A stretch of 64,000 bases of DNA from Posidonia oceanica (taxonomy: Eukaryota > Streptophyta > Magnoliopsida > Alismatales > Posidoniaceae): positions 930,001-994,000 of the forward strand of contig JAZBRS010000077.1 in NCBI GenBank assembly GCA_037176725.1. Direction: 5' to 3'. Shown piece by piece: positions 12,086-24,366 of this stretch; within the stretch, counting starts at the first letter, position 1; each line of letters begins with the position of its first letter. A program made the translations under genes and the position numbers. The notes beneath the pieces were generated by a model, which worked only from the letters and a program-made list of their open reading frames with translations, was not told the origin of the DNA and did not search any database.

Positions 12086-15000
12086 TGTAGTAATCCTAGT
12101 GTTCAGATCGTCCATGCACACTACCAAAGCTCACGTGCACCAATCAGAATCAGGTTCACTAATAGTGACTGTGTCCGAGAAGGAAGACTTGACTCGAAAA
12201 CACTTAAAACAGAGGAGAAAAGGTAAGAAAAGAAGAAGATAAGACAATTCAGAGTCGCCACCGTGTCTATTATCAGGAGACAAGGAAAATCGGGGAAATA
12301 CGTGAATAAACACGCAAAACCAAGCAAAGGATGCAATGCAAAGCAATGCAAAAGAAAACAAATGCAAATGAGATGACTCATGCCTAGGATAAGGGCAATA
12401 TGGTCATTGCAGGCCAAAAGACTGGGCAAGGACTCCTGTTATGCGTGGGGAAGGTGTTAGGCACCCCCGACACACCTGAGAATCGGTCTTTCTAGGCTTA
12501 CGCTCGCATACACAGGGAAATGCAGGTTTGAATGCCTAAGTGCCAAAGAATGCCTATATGAATGCTCAAAGGTGTGCTCTAAGTGATGGAATGCAATGCA
12601 AGGAAGTAAACGTGCAGTCTAAGTGCTCAACAACGCTGTCTGTGTTCTGAACCGGGTGAACCCTGGTCCGTGAGAACTCTAGGCAGTAAACATCACTACC
12701 CTATATGCAAATGCAGTCGATAAAAACAAAACAGTACTAAAACCAAGCAATGCAAGCGACATGCAAGAGAAAACAGCATAAAACACGCAAAATGATGCAA
12801 GAAATAGAAGCGGCACACGAAACGGTGCGAAAAACAAAGTAGGCATGCGAAATGGTGCAAGAAAACAAAGTGGCACGCGAAACAGTGCAGAAAACAAAGC
12901 TAGCACGCAAAACGGTGCAAGAAACAGAAGCAACACGCAAAACGGTGCAGAAAACAAAGCCAACACGCAAAATGGTGCAAAAAACAAAGTGGACACGTAA
13001 AATGGTGCCAAAACAAGATCGACATGCAAAACAGTGCGAGAAAACAAAGTGGGCACAACCATGCAATGTAGGTGTGAAGACGTACAAAGGGGAAAGGAAG
13101 CAAGTGGAAGGAATACCACTGTTCTATGACCATATCCCACCAAAGTATCCGACGATATGTCTCGCACACTGCCAAAAGCTCGCATGCGGTCGGATCGTGG
13201 AAAAGGGGGAAGAAAGTCGCAATTAGTTGCAAATCCAGGGGAAACACAACCCAAAGATGCCAAGAGTACGCGAAAAGGGGAGATAGAGTTGATAGATAAG
13301 AAGAGGGAGTCCTAATCTACATGCTTGAGAAAACAGGAGGCAAAAACAATGCATGCAATGCAAATGATGTGTAAATGAATGCTGTGCAGGGGTTCAGAAG
13401 GACTTACCCTGGAGATCTGAAGCCTGATCTGAGAAATGCTTGGTCTGCATTGAAGTGCGCTCCACCGGGGTTGTCCAGGCAGCTTGGTTGTGAAGATCCG
13501 GCGGTCCGATCAGAAGATGTCCCAGCTTCAAGGCAGAAGGGCCAGAACAGGGGAGAAGAATGGACCTAAGTGTAAAGGAGGTCCTAGGGGTGTGCAAAAT
13601 AGGTCCTCCCATGTAAATGGGAGCTAGGAGTGCTTAAGTGTGTGCAAGAATGCTAAATGCAGAGATGCATGGGTGCAAATGCATGCAGAAATGCAAGAAA
13701 AGGACCTAAGAGTGACTTTTTAGAAAACTTAAGGACCTATATGCAATTTTTGAAAAAGTTAAGGACCTAAATGCAAGGATTTCGACAAGTTAGGGGCTTA
13801 TATGCAAGGTTTTTGAAAACTTGAGAGTCTGAATGCAATTTAACAAAATGCAAGGTTTGAAATGCAATTTAATAAGGAAAACATGCATTTAAATGGATTT
13901 TGAAAACATGTGAAGAACTTACATGCAATTTGAAAACATGTAGGGGTTGAAATGCAATTTTATAAGGTAAAATGTGGATTTTAGAAGGTCAGTGAATGCA
14001 AGTGGGGGACCTATGTGCAATTTTGAAATATGCAGGGTCTAAAATGCAATTTTATAGGCAAAAATGTGCAATTAAATGAGTTTTGTAAACATGCAGAGGA
14101 CCTATGTGTAATTTTGAAACATGCAGGGTCTAAAATGCAATTTTATAAAAAAAAAGCTGAAAAACAGATGCTGTGCATGCAAATGAAGGACCTATGTACA
14201 AAAATGAGAAAACATGAGATGGAAATGCAATGCAGTAAGAAAAGTAAGAAAATAAAATGATTTATCAACAGATCAAAGGACCAAAAAGCAAAAAAAGTAA
14301 AAGACAGGATAAAAATGCAATTTACTAAGGTAAAATTAGAGTATTAAATGAGATTAACAACCAAAGGATTGAAACGCAAAAATAAAAAATTGCTGGACTG
14401 GAAAATAAAGAGCATAAAACTTATTTGAACTACTCTAGGACTAATAAGTAAATAATATAAACAGCAGGACTAGAAAGTAAATGCACAGAAACTTAAATGA
14501 ATTGCAAATGGATTGGAATGTAAATAAAATAAATAACTAGGCTGGAAGTAAAGAAAAACAAATAAACTGTAACTGCAGAGGACTAAAAAGAAAATAAAAA
14601 TACATGCTGGGCTAGCAATAAATTAAAACTTAAAGAAAAACACAGTAGAAGGACTAACATGTAATAAGACAGATTTTTAGGTTTTTCATGCAATTTCATA
14701 TGATTTAAATTCAAACTTAAATGATTCTTAAACGATGGCAAGACTAGAAAGTAATAACATAAAAGCATGAGGCAAAAATGCAATACATGGCAAAATATGC
14801 ATAGTTAAGAAAAATAAAGGCACAGTAAAAACTCAGAAGAATGACCACTGTAGCAGATCGCTACCAGTGGCCGGGGACAGAGGAGGAGGGTGCTGGTGAG
14901 GCGTAGAGCGGCGGGGGGTGTTCACCGGAGTTGTGCGGAGGTCGGTGCAGCGTCGGCGGCTGGTGACGCAGCCTGAGGATGGCCGGAGAAGACGATGGAG

Positions 15001-18000
15001 CACTACAGATGGTTTTGAAGCAGACCGGAGAACTGGAGCGTCGAGGGAGTGATCTGAAAGCATAGTCGTGCTCCTGGAAGCTCCCTGGACCTCGGGCAAC
15101 GATCGGAGCGGTGTTCTGCTAACCGGAGCGGTGGGTCTGATCCGGAGCTCACCGGAGAAGAAGAAGAAACGGCGGCATTGACTCAGCGAGAAAGGCAGCA
15201 GAACCCTAGTCTAAGGGGTGGAGAAGCAAGAGGGAAAGAAACCTAAGCTAATGGCGTGAAGCAGTACCTGTTGTGGCGTCCAGAGCACTCCCCTGATGCG
15301 AGCTGATTCTGCAGATGCCGGCGAGGCTGGACTAGCTGCTGCAGGCGTCACTGATGGCTTGCGAAGGCTTGGAACGACTCCGTGCAGGTCCCCGGAGCTT
15401 GCTGAGTGCTTGAAATGGAGCTCTGCAGGCCGGCGCGATAAATGGGAACTTTGGGTGTTGCAGGAACTGCCGAAGGTGGGAGTGGGTGTCTGCTGCCCTC
15501 TGGTTCAAGTGGAGGTCGCCGGTGGGCTTCTAGATGATGGGTGAAGGTCTCTGGATGCTTGGAAGGGCTGGTGGAGGACTGGAGAAGGAGTTTGCTGATG
15601 GAGGGATTTCGGGCAGAAAGGTGTTGCAGGTGTTTGCTATGGGGGATTCCGGCTGTGAGGAGAACTGGAGGTGAAGCTTAGGTGGCTTTGAAAGGTGGGA
15701 TTCTGGTGAGTTGTTGGGTGGATTTTGGGTGAGTTGTTGGGTGGATTTTGGTAAGGTTTCGGGCTCGGGGGAGTTGGCAATTTTGGAAGGAGAGGTGATG
15801 GGTTGCTGTGGTGAAAAATGGAAGTGTTGGGGTGATTTCTGGGGTGGATTGGCTGTGGAATGGAGGGGCTGTGATGCTGGGATTCTGGGTGAGATTGGGG
15901 GAGGAATTGGGAGTGATTTGTGGTCTGGAAGGGGTGCTGGTTTCAGCGGGAAGGAAGAGGAGGAAGAGGGCTGAATTTATGCAAGGCAAAGGAGGAGAAT
16001 GGAGGCTCCCAGGGTGCTCTGGTGCTCTCTCTCTCAGGACGACAAAAGGTGGAAGAAGGAGGAGTGGAGGTGAAGTTTTAACAGGAGCTGCTGTAGGCTG
16101 AGCGTGCAGTGGATTTCTAAATTCCAACCGGCACGGGCTGCTGCTGATGGAGACGAGCGGCCGGCGAGGAGACGGGCAATTAATGCCCCCCCGGAAGATC
16201 CGCTAAGAGACGAGAGAGGAGCAGCGAGCTGTTGCTGAAATGATCGAGAGGGAGAAGTTGAACTTGAAAGAGGAGGGAGTTAGCTGCGGGAGAAGAAGCA
16301 GCCTGAAGAAGAAGAAGAAGGAGGGAAGGAGGAAGACTGCGGGCAGTGGGCCGGGCCTTGTGCGGAGGAAAAAAAAGAAAGAAGGAAGGAGGGGAAGAGT
16401 TGGTGGGTTGGACCACAAGAAAGAAGAAAGAAATTGAAAAAGAAAGAAGAAGAAAGGAAGGAAAAGAAAGGAAGAAGAAGAATGGGAAAATAAAAATAAA
16501 AATAGAAAAAGATTTGAAAATGTTTTTAAAGTAGTTGTTTAAGTTAGGATTTTTAATTTGGTTTTTATAAGATTGTCTTTAATTAGTTAATTAGGATTAG
16601 AAAGAGTTTTTAGTTTTGATTTGAGTTTTCAGGGTTTTCTTTAAGTTTTCTTTAATTCGTTTTTTGATTTTGTTTTAAATGTTTGTTAAGTTTTTTAATT
16701 GTTTTTTAGTTAAGTTTTTCTTGTTAAGTTTTTCTTGTTAAGTTGGGATTTTTTATTAGGCTTTTTAAAGGTTGTTTTTAAGTTAATTAGTTAGGAGGTG
16801 TTTTAGTTTTTAAGGATTTTTTCTTAAGTCTTCTTTAGATTGTTTTTTGATTTAAGTTCTTTTAATATTTTTTAGTTAAGTTTTTCCTTGTTAAGTTTTT
16901 TAATTAAGTGTTTTTAGATTGTTTCAAGTTTTTTGATTGTTTTTCTTTTTTCTTTTTAATTAAGTTCTTAGATTGTTTCTTTTAGATTTGTTAAGTTAAG
17001 TTTTTTTCTTAATTACTTGTCTTAGTGTTTTTAATTGATTTCTTTCTTTTTAGGATTTTTTTTTGATCATTTTTAATAGGGTTTTTACCTTTGGTTTGTT
17101 TTGATTATATTTTGGTTTTTGCTTGATTTTATAGCATTTTCTTTTTGTTAGTTTTGTATTTTTTAGATTGCATTCATGGTTTCCTTTTTTAGTTGGATTT
17201 AGTTAGATTTTTGTTTTTAATTGTTTGCTTAAGTTTTTAATTATTTCTTTTTAGGATTTTGATTTGTTTTTCTTTTGTTTTAGAGTTTTAAAGGTTTTTC
17301 AAAGATTTAGTGGAAGAAAGAAAAGGAAGGGGAAAAGGAAAAAGGAAAGGAAGAAATGAAGGAGTAAAGAAGAAAGAGAGGAGTGGAAGGAAAATAAATA
17401 TTAGAAAATCAAGGAATAAGCTAAAAATAAAATAAAAATATAAATAAGATACAGAAGAGATAGATGCACAAGGTGGGCCCACAGCCAGGCAAGGAAAAGA
17501 GAGAGAAGAGAGTGAAAAGAAGGAGAATAAGAAGGAGAGAGAGAGGAGAGAGAAAAGAATAATCTAGGAGAGAGAAAAGGATAATTTGGAAAAAAGAAGG
17601 GGTTAGAGGTTTAGAAAAGAGGTGAAATCTGGGGAGTGTGTGGCCTAGTGTCTCTAGTGTTGGACCTAGGGTTTGGGTTTGGATTTTGGAAGGTTTTGAA
17701 AGGATTTTGAGGTGTAGAAAAAAGGGTATTTTTACCTAGGTTTTCTAGGGTTTTTGGGAGTGGTTTTGGTTTGAAATTTCTAAGGGTTTTTGGTTGGTCT
17801 GCTAAGTTAGAACGGGTGAGTTTTCCTATGGTTTTTGGGTAGTTTTTGGGCAGTTTTTGGGCTTGGGAAAGGGGTGTGATTCTAGGTTAAGTTTGGGCTT
17901 GTTTTGAAGAGAAGGATGAATAGGAATGGTGTAGGTTTTGACCTAGATTTGGATTCAGAAGCCACCAGAAGATTCCAATTGATTCAGCCTGTCAAAATGG

Positions 18001-18010
18001 GGTGTCAACA
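12086..18010 (-). repeat. 3' LTR of element B, 5925 bp
   Basis: It begins (minus) TGTTGACACCCC at 18010 and ends CTACA at 12086. It aligns end to end with 25810-31918. Differences include a deletion of roughly 220 bp after the minisatellite (near 13055), an extra segment of about 40 bp near 15225-15270, and a 22-bp tandem duplication near 15710-15750. The segment 16820-18010 looks identical to its partner, while the 12086-12310 end differs at many sites. The conserved U5 block is at 12424-12495 and the primer-site-like motif at 12262-12250. ORFs in the GC-rich block (14830-16420) are not recognisable proteins. Confidence 0.92.
12779..13060 (-). repeat. minisatellite in 3' LTR of element B
   Basis: Degenerate units of about 30-33 bp with core CGCAAAACGGTGCNAGAAA. 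The array is shorter than its partner at 26514-26900 because the distal units are deleted. Confidence 0.75.
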
Positions 18011-18024
18011 GATGCCCCTCCCTG
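18011..18024 (-). other. polypurine tract of element B
   Basis: On the minus strand the sequence reads CAGGGAGGGGCATC immediately before the 3' LTR start TGTTGACACC. Its position and purine richness fit the plus-strand priming site. Confidence 0.75.
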
Positions 18025-18165
18025 AGCGAGGTCAAGCGAAGCGACGCCACTGCTCAGGGTTGACAAGACACCCCATCTGACCGACGGGAGCAGAAGTTTT
18101 CTATTGGCGTGAGCCACTTATTCGGCAGATGCACCGAAAGTCATAGCCTGTTGCTGTAATGCAAA

Positions 18166-18365
18166 ATGCCGGTGCAATGCATGCAAATGCCGAAGTTAGT
18201 AATAGTTAGTACATATGTGGATGCTGATGCAGTGCAAATGATGCTGATGATGCTGATGACGCTGATGCTATGCATGGAGAGATGCTGTGCTGGTGCTTGT
18301 GCGGATGCTGTGGGTGCTTACTATGCTGCTAGTGCTAATGTTGATGCTGGTGCAGTGTAGTGCGG
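18166..18365. repeat. GATGCT-rich simple repeat
   Basis: Imperfect repeats of GATGCT and GATGCTGGTGC follow the polypurine tract inside element B. No protein is supported. Confidence 0.7.
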
Positions 18366-18810
18366 TGATGCATGCGGAAGAGAGGGGAAGCAGAAAGTGG
18401 AAGTAGAAAGGGTAATGCAATGCAACAAGCTGGCTGCTCGTCCAAGCTTGCACAGCAAGGGCTCCAAAAGGACCAACGCGCTTGCCGCTCGGGCAAGTTG
18501 GCTACTAGTCCAGGGGAAGCCAAAGGTCCTTATCCGTTTGGGACAAGTGAAAGTTAGCAGGAGCTCGCGAGGCCGTGAGAAAGAGAAAATGCTTGCCTCC
18601 AGGTGAGGCAGCAAACAGGTGGAAAAGGTAGGAAGTGCAATGCAATGCAAAGGGGGGCCTAGGCAATGCAAGAAGGTGAATGCAAATGCAGATGAATGAA
18701 TGTAGATGAATGCAAATGCAAATGGTATGCTTACGCTAAAGCTTACTGCGCTGTACTCCTCTAGGGGAAAGCGGAATGGTGCATGCACACGGGAGAGTGG
18801 AAAATGCAAT

Positions 18811-19115
18811 GCAATGCAAGAGCTGAAAGTAAAGTGCTGCAAGTAAAGTTGCTGAAAGGAAAGTGCTGGAAGTAAAGTGCTTGAAAAGAAAGTGCTGAAA
18901 TGAAAGTGCTGAAATGAAAGTGCTGGATGTAAAGTGCTGAAATGAAAGTTGCTGGAAAGAAAGTGTTTGAAAAGAAAGTGCTGAAATGAAAGTGCTGGAT
19001 GTAAAGTGCTTGAAAGGAAAGTGCTGGATGTAAAGTGCTTGAAAGGAAAGTACTGAAAGGAAATTGCTGAAAGTAAAGGCTGAAAGTAAAGGTTGAAAGG
19101 AAAGTGCTGAAAAGT
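18811..19115. repeat. short tandem array, unit about 15-18 bp
   Basis: More than fifteen degenerate copies of AAAGTGCTGAAATG or AAAGTGCTGGATGT. No stop triplet occurs in the unit on the minus strand, so all three minus frames stay open (the longest at 18321-19271). These frames are by-products of the repeat, not genes. Confidence 0.85.
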
Positions 19116-19239
19116 AAATATGCTGTGGATGTACATGCGGTGGTGGGCGCAAAAGGCCCGGGAGAGTGAAATGCTGGAGTTGGTGTATGGACCACAGAGG
19201 AGCAGTAGCGTAATAAGGATGCAAATGTTATGCAATGGG

Positions 19240-19571
19240 GCATGCAAGACCGAGAAATGATCCAAGGCCACGCACTACTGCGAGTACCATCCGAAGCCGG
19301 CAAACTGCAAAAGTCTTACGGGTGCTGAGGATGCTACCTTAGACAGTACGTGAACCATGGGTTCGAATCCTAAGCGCACGATGCTATGCAGTGAAATGCA
19401 GAGTATAAACAGTGGAGCGCCGGGCATGCGAAACCAAGGAGACGATCCCAAGGCCGTGCACTACTGTGAGTATCATCCAAAGCCGGCAAGCCACGAAAGT
19501 CTTGCAGGTGCTGAGGATGCTACCTTAGGCAGTATGCGAACCAGGGGTTCGAATCCTAAGTGCGCGATGCT
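19240..19571. repeat. two direct repeats of about 150 bp, period about 182
   Basis: Copies at about 19240-19389 and 19422-19571 share CACTACTG, AAGCCGGCAA, GGTGCTGAGGATGCTACCTT and GGGTTCGAATCCTAAG. The last motif resembles a tRNA T-loop, but no cloverleaf forms. This is non-coding filler inside element B. Confidence 0.8.
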
Positions 19572-19704
19572 CGGGCAATGATGAAATGCAATACTAGGAC
19601 TGACTCTACAGAGGACACAAGGAAGCTATATGATGTCATGCAATGCGAATGCTGATGATATGCCATGATATGCAACAGAATGCTATTACACTACGATGAA
19701 ATGG

Positions 19705-20265
19705 GTGATAGGTTAACGGACCTATCGTCAAATAGTTAGGGCTATCAGCCCACTGAAGAGTTGACGGACTTATCACCGGATAGTTAGGGCTATCAGCTCG
19801 CTAAGGAGTTAACGGACTCATCACCGGATAGTTAGGGCTATCAGCCCGCATGAGGGTGGAAAAGGGGCGGGAATACCGAACCAGAAGGCGCGGTAGAGGT
19901 CCGAAGATGCTCCCGCGACAGTTGGGGATGTCAGCCCAATGCAGATGGAAATGGGATACCATGGGGCAGCAAAAAGATGCCCCTGGTATCAGGATGATAC
20001 CAGGGGATAGTCGAAGCGCCCCTGGCACCAAAATGCAAGGTGGATGGATGATAGGTTGACAGACCTATCGCCAAGCAGTTAGGGCTACCAGCCCGGATGG
20101 AATGAGGGGGACGATACCACAGGGCAGCAAAAAAGATGCCCTTGGTATCAGGATGATACCAGGGGACAGCCGAAGCACCCCTGGCACTGAAATGCAAGGA
20201 TGGGGGGATGATAGGTTGACGAACCTATCGCCGAGCAGTTAAGGGTGCCAGCCCGAATGCAAGAA
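19705..20265. repeat. hairpin-forming repeat modules of element B
   Basis: Two modules alternate. Module 1 (GATAGGTTGACGGACCTATC, with 7-bp arms, followed by a GTTAGGGCTATCAGCCCG-like stretch) occurs near 19708, 19758, 19807, 20050 and 20211. Module 2 contains the perfect hairpin CCCCTGGTATCA-GGA-TGATACCAGGGG at 19980-20006, and a copy with one changed base at 20139-20165. Two more copies of module 1 lie at about 21688-21785. None of it codes for a recognisable protein. Confidence 0.85.
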
Positions 20266-22189
20266 AATGCAAAATGATGTAGAGAGAAAACAGGAAAGCC
20301 CCCGTGGTGGGTGTGCAATGGTCTCAGCGCGGGCATGCCTCATGGCGTCACGAGGTGACAAACGAGGGACATGCCAGTCATCAAGGACCTACCCAACGTG
20401 GTGGGCGGCAAAACTTTGAAAAGCGTGGAGCCTCTGAGCGAGGTAGGCAAAAGTGCTCGTCCTTGACTCCAGTTTTCGAAAATAGGGAGAAGGGAAGAAG
20501 ATAACAATATATTACAGCATGCATGTTTTGGTGGCTTTGGACTTAAAGCAGCTGCTAAGAAGGTGCTTCTGCACTTTCTAACTCAGGAGACTCGATCCTC
20601 GAGCAATGCCATGCCGAGTTGTGGTCGGTGGCTCTCATTCTCACTCTTGGCTCGGGATGAGGCCTTGGCTTCGCAGAGTATAGCCTTTGGCTGCAGACGG
20701 GTAGTAGAAGTGTTGGATGTAGCTTTACAGCCTTCGTCTCAATTCCTCGGGGACCGGCTACTGCTTTTGACGCTCACAGAATGATATTTCTTTTCCCCTC
20801 ATGAGTGACCGAATCTACATCTAGTCTGGAGGTAAAGTTGTCTGCACAGGGGATTGGAGCGTGCTGCTGCGCTCGAAGGGTGGGGCCAGGTCCTCCCGAT
20901 TAAGTGTCCCGTGCATTTGCCAGTGTGGTGCTTGATGTTGATAACTGAGGGGGCTTCGACGCTCGTCTGAGTCACTCCTCTCTTGAGCACCTTCTATCTT
21001 CAACTTCTTTCTTCATTTTTCTTTTGGGCTCAGCATGCATATCATGTTATCATATTATTTTGCTCACATGATCTCTATTCTTTTAGATATGCATGACTTC
21101 GCCTGCTTGGGGTAGCAGTCCTGGAAGAGGTGTTAAGAGTTCGGCTGATCGGCGTACACCTTCAGCCTCAGCAATGTGTGCTTACAGCTTCTGGCTATGC
21201 TCTGCTCTGCTTCGGTCCTCTCCATGTTCGGTGGACTCTCTTGATAAGGTGGATCTCGCTTGTAGTGTTCTGAAACTCAGCGGGATGCTTTAATTCTGCT
21301 CTCAGTCTCACTTTGTGGCCACATGCAAGAGATGGCGCTGCTCGGGTGAGACCTGCCTGAGATTGTCACTGCTTGACACCCTCCAAGCGCTGCTTGTTTG
21401 TCCGTAGCCAGGTTTCTGATTATACAAATGTTTATGGATTTTGTATATTTTAGAAGGGGAAAGGACAAACATGTTTTTAGGTTTTCGCATTGGTTTTGTG
21501 TTTTTTTTATGGTTTTTGGTTTAAGAAAACATAAAAAGGGAAAACCAACAGCAATGCGAGAAAATATTTTTGCGTTTTCTGATTTTCTTGATTTTTTTTG
21601 GTGCTTTTGCTTTACAAGATGCAAGAAATGACATGTATGTGCAAAAGATGATATGCATGATGACAGATATGTACAGAAGATGAAGAATGATAGGTTGACG
21701 GACCTATCGCCGAATAGTTAGGGATATCAGCCCGAGGATGACAGGTTAACGGACCTATCGCCGAGCAGTTAGGGTTGCCAGCCTGAGTGCAATGAAATGA
21801 ATGCAAGAAGCAGAAAGGGATGCATGCTTTTTTTGGGTTTTGTTGATTTTAAGCTTTTTATGATTTTCAGGCAAGGCGAGAAACACAAAAACAAAACAAA
21901 ACGAAAAGAAAAGACAATGCAGGAATCAAAAGAGAGGTAAGGAGGACTTACCTGTCAGCAACCTCGGGAGGGAGGCGCTGGGTTTGTTCCTACGCTACTG
22001 ATGCTGTCGGCGAGGTCTACTGTTGGCAGTGCGGGGAGCACTGGGGCTACTGGAGCTGTTGACGGTAGTGCGGGGAGCACTGGGACTGCAAAAGTTGGAG
22101 GAGGAACTACCTGGACGACACTGCACTTGGGCTTGCTGTTGACGCTGTCGTTGCATCTCCGAGCATCCCTCGAACGAGACAAGAAAGGC
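20266..22189. other. non-coding remainder of element B internal region
   Basis: This occupies the place where pol should be. I found no retroviral-type motif in either strand. It includes two further copies of the GATAGGT hairpin module (21688-21785) and a T-rich stretch (21400-21620). ORFs of 60-115 codons here resemble nothing I recognise. Confidence 0.6.
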
Positions 22190-24366
22190 AGGAAAAGGGA
22201 ATCACGCCGATGGGATCAGAAGGATCCACCGGGGCAGAGCAGGATTCAGAAAAGACTAGGGTAGACCCCTGAGGTTCCAACGGAGGAGGGATTGGCTACA
22301 CTAGGGTGTGCAAGTGCAGGTGCATGTGTATGTGTATGTGCAGGCTCCTGCTCGCCATCGCTGATGATCCTACGATCGATCAAGCGCTGAACGGCATCCT
22401 GGAGAGTGAGACAGTTGTCCGTCGAGTGCCCGATGGCCCGATGGAAATTGCAGAACTGATCCGTATCATGCCACCAGGGAGGGGGGTTTGGTGACGAACG
22501 GACAGCCGGGAGTCTCAAGAGCGACTCAACTTGAGGGAAGATAACGCTCAGTGGTTCGAGGAGAGGCGTGTAATCACACTCAGCCCGACGAGGTCGTCTT
22601 TGCCATAGATGGAGTCCTTGCCGAGTGGGTGCGACATGATGCACGGGCTCGACGGTGACAGACTGCTCAGTGGGTGCAAAATTAGGTGCGTGCTCTAGCA
22701 GAAAAGGGTCTAGCCGACTCTCTGCATAGGCAGGCTCTTCGGAAGGATCAGCGCATGCTACGGCACGGCTAGGAGCGGAGCTGTTGTTGTTGTTGCTGCT
22801 GCGGCGATTGCTGGAGGTGTTGGCCTGCCTAGCCAATGCAGAAAGTGCAGGGGAATGCCCACTTCGCAGCGAGTTTTCCACGCGGACGCCAGCCCTAATC
22901 AGCGATGCATGACTAGTGATGTGCTGAATGCAAAGCAGAGTCCCAATCGCTGGCAGCGCCCCTTTAACGATCATCTCGATAGAATCCTCCTCGGAGAGTT
23001 TATCTTTGACCTGGCGGCTAAGGAGCGCCAGCGACTGACATACTCCCCGAATGGCTCTTGGGGCCTCTACCGGATGGCGACAAGATCCTCCCTCTTGGGA
23101 ATCAAGTCAAGGTTGAAAGCATACTGCTCAAGGAAGGCCTGAGAAAGATCAGTCCAAGTTCGAACTGCAGCCATGTCAAGGGAAGTGAACCACTTGAGCA
23201 CGGGGCCGGTTAAACTCTTCTGAAATAGGCAGATAAGGAGCCTTTCATCAACCTGAAGCTGAGCAAGGTCCCTGCAGTACATTTTCAGATGTGAAATTAG
23301 ACAGCCTTTACCATTATATTTATCGAAGACCGGGATGTGGAACTTCAAAGGGAGTGTGGCCTCGGGAAAGAGACAGAGGTCGCGAAACTGGTAAGATTGG
23401 TGGTCCTTGCCTTGCACTAGACGTAGTGCTTTCTCCAGAACATCCATCCTGTCATTGATGAGGTCTGGATTAGCCACCACAAGATGTGGGACAGTAGGGG
23501 CAGGGACCACATACGCCGAGTGGGTCGCACCTAAGTGCTCCTCCGGATCTACCATAGCATCGCCTGGTGGAGCAACAGGATGGCCAGCGTATCCGTGCAG
23601 TGGTGCTGTGTAGGTAGGAAAGTATGCTGGGTTCTGAACCTGATGTAAAGGAGATGGATAGATAATATGTTGTGCAGTGCGAGGTGCAGATTGTTGGAGC
23701 AACAGTAGCTGTGCAGGCGCGATGCCGAGTAGTGAGCCAGTGGGATACTGTGCTCCAACCAGCTCGAAGAACTAATCACCAGGAAATGGAGTTGCATGCA
23801 GTGCATAGTGCTGTACAGAAGCAAGAGACAAATATCGCGCCCCCATCACCGGAGCAGTGCGTAGCTGGGGCGATGGTCTGGGCGGGGTGTAGTGTGTGCA
23901 AGAGTAGGCCGTAGAGGAACCTCAGGGGCAACAGGAACACAAGAGGGCGAACCGATAGAGCCATACCCTGCAATGTGTGGGCAAGCTCCATCAGGTGCCG
24001 ATACCGCACTTTAGGAGACCCATGAGTGGGAATACTGAATTACAGGACCGACCGGGGGGCAAACTCAAGAGATCGGGAACCTAGGGTAAAGGTCACTGCA
24101 GCAAAAGTGATAAAGCCCTGGGATGGAGGGGTCAGAGGCATCTCTGGAACGTGAGGGGCGGTCATCGAGACAAATTCGACGATCGGATCCGGAGAGGTGC
24201 AAGTTTGCCAATGGCCTGCAGCAAATTGGGGTGCCCCAAACACCTGAGGGTGGAATCCTAGTGTCACAGAGGGCACAGAGCGAATGGAGGTGAAATCCAG
24301 AGGGACTCAAGTGGTAAACCCCTCCGAGTCAATAGTAAAGTGGAGCTCACCGGCAGACTAGGCCAT
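22190..24366 (-). pseudogene. gag remnant of element B
   Basis: It starts at ATG 24366-24364, followed by GCC and then an amber TAG at 24360-24358. It is recognisable through the Pro-rich N-terminus, the capsid part (FDKYNGKGC, FTSLDMAAVRTW, about 23400-23070), a Ser/Asn-rich tract and a C-X3-H-X4-H-X4-C knuckle (CNFHRAIGHSTDNC, about 22452-22411). Damage includes a TAG at 23774-23772, a TAG at 23069-23067 (element A has Gln), a frameshift near 23010-23018, another near 23940 and one near 22250. Homology to elements A and C ends around 22190, upstream of where protease would begin. The gene is dead as read. Confidence 0.85.

Noticed and set aside
18321..19271. Long minus-strand ORF of 316 codons
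   Set aside because: It reads through the 15-18 bp tandem array, which lacks stop triplets in all three minus frames. The product is a repeat of Phe/Ser/His/Leu words and matches nothing known.
19340..19380. tRNA-like T-loop GGGTTCGAATCC, also at about 19530-19545
   Set aside because: No A box at the right distance and no 5' acceptor strand pairing. It is one part of a 150-bp direct repeat.
18011..22190. Hidden protease, RT or integrase in element B
   Set aside because: I looked in all frames for DNG, YVDD, the RNase H and DDE motif sets and found none.
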